A stretch of DNA of 14,823 nt from assembly GCA_003554375.1 (NCBI GenBank), contig PWGF01000225.1, forward strand, positions 1 through 14,823, in the 5' to 3' direction. This document shows positions 1 to 7,075 of the stretch, in pieces. A program made the translations under genes and the position numbers. Under the pieces are notes generated by a model. It searched no databases, was not told the DNA's origin, and saw only the letters and a program-made list of their open reading frames with translations. Numbering within the stretch: the first letter of the stretch is position 1; each line of letters starts with the position of its first letter. This stretch comes from Spirochaetaceae bacterium. GTDB taxonomy: Bacteria; Spirochaetota; Spirochaetia; DSM-27196; SKKC01.

Positions 1-606
1 GCCAAGCGAGGTGGCCACGCCGAAGACGGTCGCGAAGACGGCGAGGATGTCCACAGCTCGCCCGAGGGGGCCGTAGATCCGGTCGCCGAGTAGAGGATAG
101 AAACAGCTCGAGATGAGGGGCGGCATCCCTCGCCGGAAGCAGAAATAGGCGATGGCAAGGCTCATCACGATGTAGATGGCCCACGGATGAACGCCCCAAT
201 GGAAGAAGCTCCGGGACATCGCGAACGACGCCGCTGCTCCGCTTTCCGGGGACGTTCCGGCGGCCGGGCCCACATAGTGGGACAGCGGCTCCGCTACGCC
301 CCAGAAGATCAACCCGATCCCCATGCCCGCAGCGAAGAGCATGCTGAACCACCCGAAGTAGCTGTAGTGAGGCTTCTCGTCGTCCGCCCCCAGTTTGAGC
401 TTCCCGAAGCGACTGAAGGCGAGGACGAGGCAGAAAACCAAAAAGACGAATGCCGCAAGAAGATAGCCCCACCCGAAGTTCTCTATGATTGCGGAGTGCA
501 CAAGCTTAGACACAGTATCAAGCTCGACCGGAAAAACAACTCCGAGTGCGACGAAGCCCCCGACGACAACGAGAGAAATCACGAATACCGGGTTTGGGCG
601 TCTCAT
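1..606 (-). CDS. BCCT family transporter, N-terminal part (runs off left edge)
   Basis: The 202 visible codons encode the N-terminal third of a betaine/carnitine/choline transporter (BCCT), an inner-membrane carrier that takes up glycine betaine or related quaternary-ammonium compounds with Na+ or H+. I translated it by hand from the minus strand. The first residues (MRRPNPVF) lead into a hydrophobic helix, then a second helix, then the conserved stretches GMGIGLIFWGVAEPLSHY and FFHWGVHPWAIY. FATVFGVATSLG stands at the window edge. These are hallmark BCCT motifs; the Gly-rich one lines the substrate and sodium site in characterised members. The ATG at 606 overlaps the TGA of the upstream universal stress gene as ATGA, and an AAAGGA Shine-Dalgarno lies 10 bases upstream (617-622), so translation is probably coupled. 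The substrate cannot be fixed because the substrate-binding helix is outside the window. Betaine or ectoine-type solutes fit the trehalose context. Confidence 0.93.
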   Translation of the reverse strand, partial: MRRPNPVFVISLVVVGGFVALGVVFPVELDTVSKLVHSAIIENFGWGYLLAAFVFLVFCLVLAFSRFGKLKLGADDEKPHYSYFGWFSMLFAAGMGIGLIFWGVAEPLSHYVGPAAGTSPESGAAASFAMSRSFFHWGVHPWAIYIVMSLAIAYFCFRRGMPPLISSCFYPLLGDRIYGPLGRAVDILAVFATVFGVATSLG

Positions 607-1586
607 GTGCTGTACGTCCTTTCGTGTGGCCGATCGAAACGATGCGGAGAGAACGAGCGGGGCACGACGAGCACGGAGATTCGATGCGCGTACGCGACCG
701 CTTCCGCGGTCGATCCCAAAATGGCGCCGACGCCCCCGGCGGTATCGGCTTTGCCGACGATAACCAAGTCTGCGTTCACCAGGCGCCCATAACGGGGGAT
801 GGCGCGTTTTGGATTCCCCGACCAGGTGATCCGCTCCACTTTCGGCACGACGGCCTCACGAGCTAGGCGGTTCAGTCCTGCAATCACCGTCGCAATTCGG
901 TTCTGCTCTGCTATCGGGTCCGGAGCTCGCTCCCCGACGTGCAGGATGTGGAGCTCCGAAACCGCAAGGCCACCTTCACTGAAAAACGGAAGCACCACGG
1001 CATCGACCTCGTGGAAGTCGGTGGCGTAGACGACCCTTGCCTCAGTGGTCTCCTGGCTACTGAGCGCGCGGCGGTATCCCTTGAGAACCAGGACGGGGAC
1101 GTCCGCCATGCGAACCACGTCTTTGGTCGTGCTCCCGATAAGCGTGCGTTGTAACCAGCTCTTGCGCTTCCATGGTATACAAATAAACGAAGCGCCGCAC
1201 TCTCGGGGCGATCGAACGATCGCCGTCGCCGGCGCACCGGTGGTCACGTGTGTCTCCAAAGCAGGAAGGCGCTCGGCAGATACCGCCACGCTCGTCTCCT
1301 CCGATGCTTCCTCCGAACTCTGCCGGGTTCTGTCCGCATCGGAGGGGTGGGGCAGAGTGCCTCCATCGCCGGACGGTCCGCCGGCAGCCCGGGGCTGCTC
1401 GGTGGCATACCGTTCGAGGCTCTCGGCGTAGGCGCTGAGCTCTTGATCGGCACGATCGGTACGGCCGGAGGTTGCGTGGAGAAGCACGAGGCGTTCGGTA
1501 CCGTATTTTGCCAAAGACTTCCGTATAGCGTGTACCCGTCGGAGTGGTTCGCGCATGCTGAGCGGCACTATTGCGACTTCAAACAC
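603..1586 (-). CDS. Tandem universal stress protein (two Usp domains)
   Basis: A cytoplasmic protein of 327 aa built from two Usp domains. Domain 1 (about 1-170) opens with the strand FEVAIVPLS and closes with IGSTTKDVVRMADVPVLVLKG. Domain 2 (about 182-310) runs from ARVVYATDF to LGSTAEAVAYAHRISVLVVP. Usp domains bind ATP through G-2x-G-9x-G(S/T). In domain 2 the pattern is G278, D281 (Gly expected), G291-S292; in domain 1 only the last G-S-T is kept. Either ATP binding is weak or the protein senses something else. Domain 1 has an acidic, Ser/Pro/Gly-rich insert (about 62-102) that is probably disordered. The start is GTG at 1586: GGGAGG lies five bases upstream, and the later ATG at 1556 would remove the first beta strand. 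The stop overlaps the start of the BCCT gene, which suggests that the protein regulates the carrier, as TeaD does for the TeaABC ectoine transporter of Halomonas. Confidence 0.88.
   Translation of the reverse strand: MFEVAIVPLSMREPLRRVHAIRKSLAKYGTERLVLLHATSGRTDRADQELSAYAESLERYATEQPRAAGGPSGDGGTLPHPSDADRTRQSSEEASEETSVAVSAERLPALETHVTTGAPATAIVRSPRECGASFICIPWKRKSWLQRTLIGSTTKDVVRMADVPVLVLKGYRRALSSQETTEARVVYATDFHEVDAVVLPFFSEGGLAVSELHILHVGERAPDPIAEQNRIATVIAGLNRLAREAVVPKVERITWSGNPKRAIPRYGRLVNADLVIVGKADTAGGVGAILGSTAEAVAYAHRISVLVVPRSFSPHRFDRPHERTYST
617..622 (-). promoter_or_regulatory. Shine-Dalgarno of the BCCT transporter, inside the end of usp
   Basis: AAAGGA reads on the minus strand 10 bases before the ATG at 606. 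It lies inside the last codons of the upstream stress-protein gene, so ribosomes finishing that gene pass directly over it. This supports the start choice and translational coupling. Confidence 0.6.
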
Positions 1587-1591
1587 TACTG

Positions 1592-1597
1592 CCTCCC
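1592..1597 (-). promoter_or_regulatory. Shine-Dalgarno fixing the GTG start of usp
   Basis: GGGAGG on the minus strand lies five bases before the GTG at 1586. It is among the strongest ribosome binding sites in the operon and is the main reason to prefer the GTG over the in-frame ATG at 1556. Confidence 0.7.
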
Positions 1598-1608
1598 GTG
1601 CGAAACGT

Positions 1609-1623
1609 CGGCTGCCCCAGCCG
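1609..1623 (-). repeat. Short perfect hairpin between treZ and usp
   Basis: CGGCTG and CAGCCG form a 6-bp perfect stem with a 3-base loop, six bases after the treZ stop and eleven bases before the usp Shine-Dalgarno. No run of T follows on the minus strand, so it is not a convincing intrinsic terminator. It may mark an mRNA processing or stability point, or it may be chance in G+C-rich DNA. Confidence 0.35.
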
Positions 1624-1628
1624 GATTG

Positions 1629-3593
1629 TCAAGGTCCAGTTGGCCCCTCCACGAGCAGTACGATGCTCCGAGGATTCAGCCGAATCGTATGCTCGGCCGC
1701 AAGGTGTTCCGGGTTGCTGGTTCCCGGCCCATCCCAGCGCCTTGCTGATGAGTCCAGGAGTACCTGAAACTCGGTGTATTCCCCTTCGAAATGGATTTCT
1801 CGAGGCTGCAGGGCGAAGTTGAGAAGCACCACCACCAACCCCTCGGCGGTACGGCGGACCACGGCTACTGTCTCTTCGGTCGATTGTACCGAAAGACGCT
1901 CCCGAAGGGTCAGCTGTGGCTGGAGCAAGGGTTGCTCGTCAGGAGGCAGCTGTTTCCGCTCGATGGGCGGCTCATCCGGGGGTATGGCCTGCACCGCACG
2001 CCGGAGACGTATCAGCTCCCGGTAGAACTGAGCAAGGAGTGCGTGTCGGCCCTGGTTCCGGAGACTCCAGTCGAGCGTGCTCCGCTCGAACGACATCTCG
2101 TCCTGGGGGTCCGGAACATCCCTGTCACGAGAGATCTCGGGAAAGTCGCGCCGGCGGCCGGAACGAACCTGCTGTACGAGGTGGGGCTCCCCGTGGCTGA
2201 CGAAGTAGAGGAACGGTGCCGGATCGTCGTACTCCTCGCCCATGAAGATCATCGGAACGTAAGGAGACAGGAGCACGGCCCCCGCCGCCAGCTTCCGTGC
2301 CTCCCAGTTCAGCGTCTCTCCGATCCGGTCGCCAAACGGGCGGTTACCGATCTGATCGTGGTTCTGTATATACGTAACAAAGGAGGTAGGGTCGCAATCG
2401 GCCGCTGAGTTGCCGAAACGGCGCCTGCGGTAGTGGGAGTACTGGCCTGACAAAGTGTACGCTTCAGAGAAGGAACGGCGCAGTTGCTCAACCTCGCCGA
2501 AGTCCTGGTAGTATCCGAAACGCTCGCCGGTGAGAAGCGCATGGAGCGCATGGTGAAAGTCGTCGAGCCATTCGGAATGCATCCCCAGCCCGCCGTGTTC
2601 CCGGGGACGGATCACCCGGCTGTCGTTTCCAAGCGATTCGGCAATCAATACCCGTTCTTTCCCGGTCCGAATGGAGAGCTGTTCCACGCGGGTGGCCAAC
2701 TCCTCCAAGAACGGCCGTGCGCTGTTGTCGATGATCTTCTTGACCGCATCCAAGCGGAATCCGTCTATATGGAGGTCCTCGAGCCAGTAACGGGCATTCT
2801 CGATGAAAAAGGCGCGCACTTCGTCACTGTAGGGTCCGTCAAAGTTCAACGCTTCTCCCCACGGAGTCGTATACCAGTCGGTGAAGTACGGTCCGTAGTC
2901 ACGGAGATAATTGCCCTCGGGCCCGAGGTGGTTGGAGACCACATCTAGAATTATCGCTACTCGCCGGGCATGCGCTGCATCAACAAGCTCAGCCAGCCCT
3001 TTGGCCCCTCCGTAAGCACTGTGGGCCGCGAACGGGAACACCCCGTCGTACCCCCAATTCCTTGTTCCCGGAAACTGGGCGACGGGCAGTAGCTCAATGG
3101 CGTTGATCCCCATCGCAACGAGGTCATCCAGCCGTTCAATTACGCCTTGGAAGGTGCGTTTCGGGGTGAAAGTGCCTACATGGAGCTCATAGATCACCAT
3201 GTCCGAGAGGGCAGGCGGCCGGTAGTGGCGATCCGTCCACGAGAACGTACGAGGATCTATGACCTGCGACGGCCCGTGCACCCCGTGCGGTTGGGCCCGG
3301 CTTGCCGGATCCGGCCTGTTCAAGCTGCCATCGAGCCGGTAGAAGTACTCGGTACCCTCAGGCGCGTCAGGAACGGTGATTCTCCAATAGCCGTCTCCGG
3401 CGGACTCCATGGGTTTCCCGGCAGTACTATTCTGAGATGCGTCGGCATCGTGCATCGCTTCCATTGCGTTCGCCCCCTCGCGGAGAAGGCAGAGATCGAC
3501 ACTTGCTCGATGGGGTGCCCAAACGCAGAAAGTCGTTTGTCCCCGGGAATCTACCTGCGCGCCGATGGCTTGTTGGTTTGTGGTATCCGTCAC
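1629..3593 (-). CDS. treZ: Malto-oligosyltrehalose trehalohydrolase (TreZ), GH13
   Basis: This 654-aa cytoplasmic enzyme cleaves the alpha-1,4 bond next to the trehalose end of malto-oligosyltrehalose, releasing trehalose (EC 3.2.1.141). An N-terminal beta domain (about 10-115, WAPHRASVDL) precedes the GH13 barrel. Barrel landmarks are YELHVGTFTP (135-144), GYDGVFPFAAHSAYGG (181-196), DVVSNHLGPEGNYL (217-230), the nucleophile D282 in GFRLDAV, the acid/base E319 in LIAESLGND and D413 in IQNHDQIGN. NHLGPEGNYL and DDFHHALHALLTGE identify TreZ and argue against GlgB. The protein is somewhat longer than usual, with a polar insert near 40-70. Just after the nucleophile it reads DAVKKI where I recall DAVHAI in many homologues. 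The start is GTG at 3593 with GAGAGG five bases upstream (3599-3604). Its usual partner TreY is not in the window. It follows the treS-maltokinase stop by 85 bases and probably shares its transcript. Confidence 0.93.
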   Translation of the reverse strand: MTDTTNQQAIGAQVDSRGQTTFCVWAPHRASVDLCLLREGANAMEAMHDADASQNSTAGKPMESAGDGYWRITVPDAPEGTEYFYRLDGSLNRPDPASRAQPHGVHGPSQVIDPRTFSWTDRHYRPPALSDMVIYELHVGTFTPKRTFQGVIERLDDLVAMGINAIELLPVAQFPGTRNWGYDGVFPFAAHSAYGGAKGLAELVDAAHARRVAIILDVVSNHLGPEGNYLRDYGPYFTDWYTTPWGEALNFDGPYSDEVRAFFIENARYWLEDLHIDGFRLDAVKKIIDNSARPFLEELATRVEQLSIRTGKERVLIAESLGNDSRVIRPREHGGLGMHSEWLDDFHHALHALLTGERFGYYQDFGEVEQLRRSFSEAYTLSGQYSHYRRRRFGNSAADCDPTSFVTYIQNHDQIGNRPFGDRIGETLNWEARKLAAGAVLLSPYVPMIFMGEEYDDPAPFLYFVSHGEPHLVQQVRSGRRRDFPEISRDRDVPDPQDEMSFERSTLDWSLRNQGRHALLAQFYRELIRLRRAVQAIPPDEPPIERKQLPPDEQPLLQPQLTLRERLSVQSTEETVAVVRRTAEGLVVVLLNFALQPREIHFEGEYTEFQVLLDSSARRWDGPGTSNPEHLAAEHTIRLNPRSIVLLVEGPTGP

Positions 3594-3598
3594 GCCCG

Positions 3599-3604
3599 CC
3601 TCTC
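3599..3604 (-). promoter_or_regulatory. Shine-Dalgarno fixing the GTG start of treZ
   Basis: GAGAGG on the minus strand lies five bases before the GTG at 3593. No ATG near the N-terminus offers a comparable site, so the GTG start is preferred. Confidence 0.55.
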
Positions 3605-3678
3605 TTGGCTTAAGGTGGTATCAGAACGCTCCTGAATCGAGCCTTCCAGCAGGGAGAGATGAGATCCGCACACGCGGC

Positions 3679-6600
3679 TCACTCCGCCGCCGCCCCTGCA
3701 ACGGCGAGGATCCCTGCAATAGGAATTTGAACCCAATCCGGCCTGTTGTCCAGCTCGTAGCCGAACTCATAGATTGCCTTCTCGGCCAAGAACACGTCAA
3801 GCAACACCTGGCGATCGGCTTCGTCGTCCGGAACGAATTCGGTGTCGGAGACCGTTTCCAGATACTCGTTCAGGAAGATTCCGGAGACGGTCTGATACCA
3901 CGGCTCTATCCACTGTAGCAGACGATCGCGGTCGCTCTCGCGTAGCTCGACCGCTCTCATGAAACCGTTGAACACGGCATAGTGGAAGCTTCTGAGCATG
4001 CCCGCCACATCCCGAAACGGTGAGTATTTCAGGCGACGCTCGCTCACGGGTCGTGCCGGCTCGCCTTCCAGGTCGATAATAGCGAAGTCACGTCCGGTGA
4101 AAAGTACCTGTCCTAGATGGTAGTCCCCGTGGACGCGGATCTTCCGGGCGTTTAGCTTATGGGTCCTGATTCTCCCCAGTCGCTTGAGCAAGGCGCCCTC
4201 CACCGGCCAAATCGGCTCGAGCTTCTCGGCCAGCGCTTCGTCCTGCCGTGCCGCCCGTTTCGCCTGCGCGAACACCCGCTTGAGAAGGCTTCTGGTACTC
4301 TGGTAGACCCCTCGCTGATAGTGTACGGAAAACGGTTCGGGCTGGAAGTCCGCTTCGCCCCGAGGGTCCGCCAGGGCCTTATGGAACTCTCCCGTTCGGC
4401 GCCCTAACAGTTTCACCATCTCCAAGAAAAAGCTGTCGGCAAGCTCGGAAAACCCATCGTCGATCTGCTGTACGTTGAGGGCTGTCGGTGTCTTCGGTGG
4501 TGAGCTATCACCTCCCGCTGTCGCCGCTGTCGCCGCTGCCGCCGTCTGCCGCCCCGCAGGAAGCTCCGGACCGTCGGTAAGGACATGCTCAAAGTAACGG
4601 TCGACCGCAGCCTGCGCAAAGCTCCATGCATCGCCCTCGTTCGGCACGAAGTCGGTTAGGAGCGCCAGCGCGTGGTTGGTGCCCTCGCTATCCCGATAGG
4701 TGATAGTCCCTCGATAGGCCGGCACGTGCTCGAACTTCCTCACCCGGGAGAGGTGCCGGGTCAGCTCCACATCGGGGCTCGGCATTGGCTCCAGCTTGCG
4801 GTAGACTTTGCAGAAGAGGCGGTCACGGAAGAGGATCGAGCTGTTGGTCTGCTCCGCGCTGAGGACGCGGGATACTGGGCCATCCCCTTCCGGCACCTGG
4901 GTTCCGCGCACCGCGGAGCCGGTGAGGTCACCGGCCTTCTTGAGTCGCTTTCTGCGCACCATCGCAAGAAGGACTTCCTCACGAAACGAGGGGTTGAAGA
5001 GGCCGTCGTAAACCACGCCCTCTTCGCCGTCCACGACCGCCGGACAGACGACTGCGTGCGGAATCTCCTCCGCGATACGGGCGGCAGCCGCACCGGCGGC
5101 AAATGCGATGGGGAGCACGTACCGCTCGGCTTCCCCCTGAGTGTACTCGAGCGATAAAACGAGTAGCATCGCCTCCCTTACCGCGATTGTGTCGATGATC
5201 GATGTCTTGCGGATGGTCCGCGTTTTGCTCCGGAACCACCGCGCGTGTCGCAGGTGGTCCGGAAGGGGGCCCGTAACCAGCCTCCTGGCGGCTGTCTCCG
5301 GCATCTCCTTCCATTCCCGAAAGGTGAATGTAACGGCAGGCGCTTCCGGTCCTGACTCCCGCCGCGCGTGATCCTCTGCGGAGACTATCTGAAACCAGTA
5401 GTAGTCATGCCCCCCGATTGTAATCACGTACGGTTCCTCCTTGATGCGGGGGAACTCGTTCCGGCTGAAGACTTCACGAATCGAAGCGCCCGCGTACTCT
5501 TCCAGCTCCAGATCCACCGCCTGGACGTGGCGGGAGAAGTTGACCACTACAAGAACCGTCTCGTTGTCATAGATGCGCAGGAAGCTAAGGACGTGCGCAT
5601 TGCCGGAGTGCACGAATCGCAGTTCTCCACGGCTGAACGCCCGGAAAGATTTGCGCGTGGCGATCAATCGCTTCATCCACCATAGGAGCGAAGTTGGATT
5701 GGCTTGTTGCGTCTCCACGTTGAGCGCTTCGTAATGGTACTCCGGGTCGATGATCACCGGCAGATAGAGTTTCTGCGGGTTAGCCTGAGAGAATCCTGCG
5801 TTCCGGTCCGGGCTCCACTGCATCGGAGTCCGTACGCCGTCCCGGTCGCCGAGGTACACGTTGTCTCCCATGCCGATTTCATCCCCGTAGTAGATGATTG
5901 GTGTGCCGGGGAGGGAGAAGAGAAGGACGTTGAGCAGCTCGATCATGCGCCGGTTGTTGTCCAAGAGGGGGGCGAGCCGCCGCCGAATGCCGAGGTTGAT
6001 GCGGCTTCGAGGGTTACGTGCGTACACCTGGTACATATAGTCCCGTTCCTCGTCCGTAACCATCTCCAACGTCAGCTCGTCGTGGTTTCGCAGGAAGATG
6101 CCCCACTGGCACGGTTCCGGAATAGGCGGAGTCTGCTCCAGAATGTCTATAATTGGGAAACGATCCTCCATCTTCGCGCTCATGAACAGGCGCGGCATGA
6201 GCGGGAAGTGGAAGCACATGTGGCACTCATCGCCTTCGCCGAAGTACCCAACGGCGTCCTCGGGCCACTGGTTTGCTTCCGCTAGGAGCATCCGGTCGCT
6301 GTAGTGCTCCTCTACGTGGGCGCGGAGTTCCTTGAGGAACTGGTGGGTTTCCGGAAGGTTCTCACAGTTGGTGTACTCGCGCTCGAAGAGGTATGGGACT
6401 GCATCCAGACGCAGTCCGTCTACGCCAAGTTTGAGCCAGAAGTCCAGCACTTTGATCACCGCTCGTCGCACCGAAGGGTTGTCAAAATTCAAGTCCGGCT
6501 GATTTGCGTAGAACCGGTGCCAGTAGTAGGCGCCGGCTACCGGGTCCCAAGTCCAGTTGGAAACCTCGAAGTCTTGGAATATGATTCGGGCGTCCCGGTA

Positions 6601-7041
6601 CCGACCCGGCGTGTCACTCCAGACGTAATAGTCGCGGTAGGTGCTGCCGGGTTTTGCTCGGCGTGCTCGTTCGAACCACGGATGCCGGCTTGAGGTGTGG
6701 TTGATCACCAGCTCCGTAATCACACGAATGTCTCGCTTGTGCGCCGCACGGAGGAACGAGCGAAAATCTCGAATGCTTCCGTACGCAGGGTGCACGGCGG
6801 TGTAATCCGAGATGTCGTAGCCGTCGTCGAACCACGGAGAGGGGTAGAAGGGAAGGAGCCACACAGCCGTGACCCCCAGGTCACGGAGGTAGTCGAGTTT
6901 CCGGCTCAGCCCGCGAAAGTCCCCCATCCCATCGCCGTCCGAGTCGCAGAACGCGCGGACATGAAGCTCGTAGATAACCGCGTCCTTATACCACTGTGGC
7001 TCACCCATTCCGCTCACCCTCTTTGGCAATTTCATATGCAT
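3679..7041 (-). CDS. treS: Trehalose synthase-maltokinase fusion (TreS-Mak)
   Basis: A 1120-aa bifunctional enzyme. Residues about 12-555 are trehalose synthase (GH13; trehalose to maltose, EC 5.4.99.16). It carries WYKDAVIYELHVRAF, FYPSPWFDDGYDISDY, the nucleophile D213 in GLRLDAVPYLFERE, the acid/base E255 in LLAEANQWPED and D321 in FLRNHDELTLEMVTDEERDY. Residues about 580-1120 are maltokinase (maltose + ATP to maltose 1-phosphate, EC 2.7.1.175). It carries the kinase motifs HGDYHLGQVLF (D973) and IIDLEGEP (D990), and CKVYRKLEPMPSPDVE upstream. Fusion of the two is a known arrangement that channels maltose to GlgE. An Ala/Thr-rich linker (about 828-853) interrupts the kinase half and is coded by a 9-bp tandem repeat. 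The ATG at 7041 lies 34 bases after the glgE stop, with an in-frame ATG two codons later at 7035. Neither has a strong Shine-Dalgarno; AAGGG lies 13 bases before the first. Confidence 0.96.
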   Translation of the reverse strand: MHMKLPKRVSGMGEPQWYKDAVIYELHVRAFCDSDGDGMGDFRGLSRKLDYLRDLGVTAVWLLPFYPSPWFDDGYDISDYTAVHPAYGSIRDFRSFLRAAHKRDIRVITELVINHTSSRHPWFERARRAKPGSTYRDYYVWSDTPGRYRDARIIFQDFEVSNWTWDPVAGAYYWHRFYANQPDLNFDNPSVRRAVIKVLDFWLKLGVDGLRLDAVPYLFEREYTNCENLPETHQFLKELRAHVEEHYSDRMLLAEANQWPEDAVGYFGEGDECHMCFHFPLMPRLFMSAKMEDRFPIIDILEQTPPIPEPCQWGIFLRNHDELTLEMVTDEERDYMYQVYARNPRSRINLGIRRRLAPLLDNNRRMIELLNVLLFSLPGTPIIYYGDEIGMGDNVYLGDRDGVRTPMQWSPDRNAGFSQANPQKLYLPVIIDPEYHYEALNVETQQANPTSLLWWMKRLIATRKSFRAFSRGELRFVHSGNAHVLSFLRIYDNETVLVVVNFSRHVQAVDLELEEYAGASIREVFSRNEFPRIKEEPYVITIGGHDYYWFQIVSAEDHARRESGPEAPAVTFTFREWKEMPETAARRLVTGPLPDHLRHARWFRSKTRTIRKTSIIDTIAVREAMLLVLSLEYTQGEAERYVLPIAFAAGAAAARIAEEIPHAVVCPAVVDGEEGVVYDGLFNPSFREEVLLAMVRRKRLKKAGDLTGSAVRGTQVPEGDGPVSRVLSAEQTNSSILFRDRLFCKVYRKLEPMPSPDVELTRHLSRVRKFEHVPAYRGTITYRDSEGTNHALALLTDFVPNEGDAWSFAQAAVDRYFEHVLTDGPELPAGRQTAAAATAATAGGDSSPPKTPTALNVQQIDDGFSELADSFFLEMVKLLGRRTGEFHKALADPRGEADFQPEPFSVHYQRGVYQSTRSLLKRVFAQAKRAARQDEALAEKLEPIWPVEGALLKRLGRIRTHKLNARKIRVHGDYHLGQVLFTGRDFAIIDLEGEPARPVSERRLKYSPFRDVAGMLRSFHYAVFNGFMRAVELRESDRDRLLQWIEPWYQTVSGIFLNEYLETVSDTEFVPDDEADRQVLLDVFLAEKAIYEFGYELDNRPDWVQIPIAGILAVAGAAAE
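4516..4542 (-). repeat. 9-bp tandem repeat, three copies, in the maltokinase linker
   Basis: On the plus strand CGCTGTCGC occurs twice in tandem (4516-4524, 4525-4533), followed by CGCTGCCGC (4534-4542) with one change. The unit is three codons long and encodes Ala/Thr triplets around residues 833-842 of TreS-Mak. Copy-number change would alter linker length without breaking the frame. Confidence 0.75.
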
Positions 7042-7075
7042 CGCCGCCGCAATGCCCTTATGGCCCGCTTCCGAG

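Noticed and set aside
187..792. Plus-strand open frame of 201 codons
   Set aside because: It is antisense to the BCCT and usp genes, whose motifs are clear, and has no recognisable domain.
1248..1748. Plus-strand open frame of 166 codons
   Set aside because: It is antisense to usp and the end of treZ and has no domain or ribosome site.
1629..3593. Assignment of the third GH13 enzyme as branching enzyme GlgB
   Set aside because: GlgE operons often carry glgB, but this protein has TreZ motifs (NHLGPEGNYL, QNHDQIGN) and lacks the GlgB ones.
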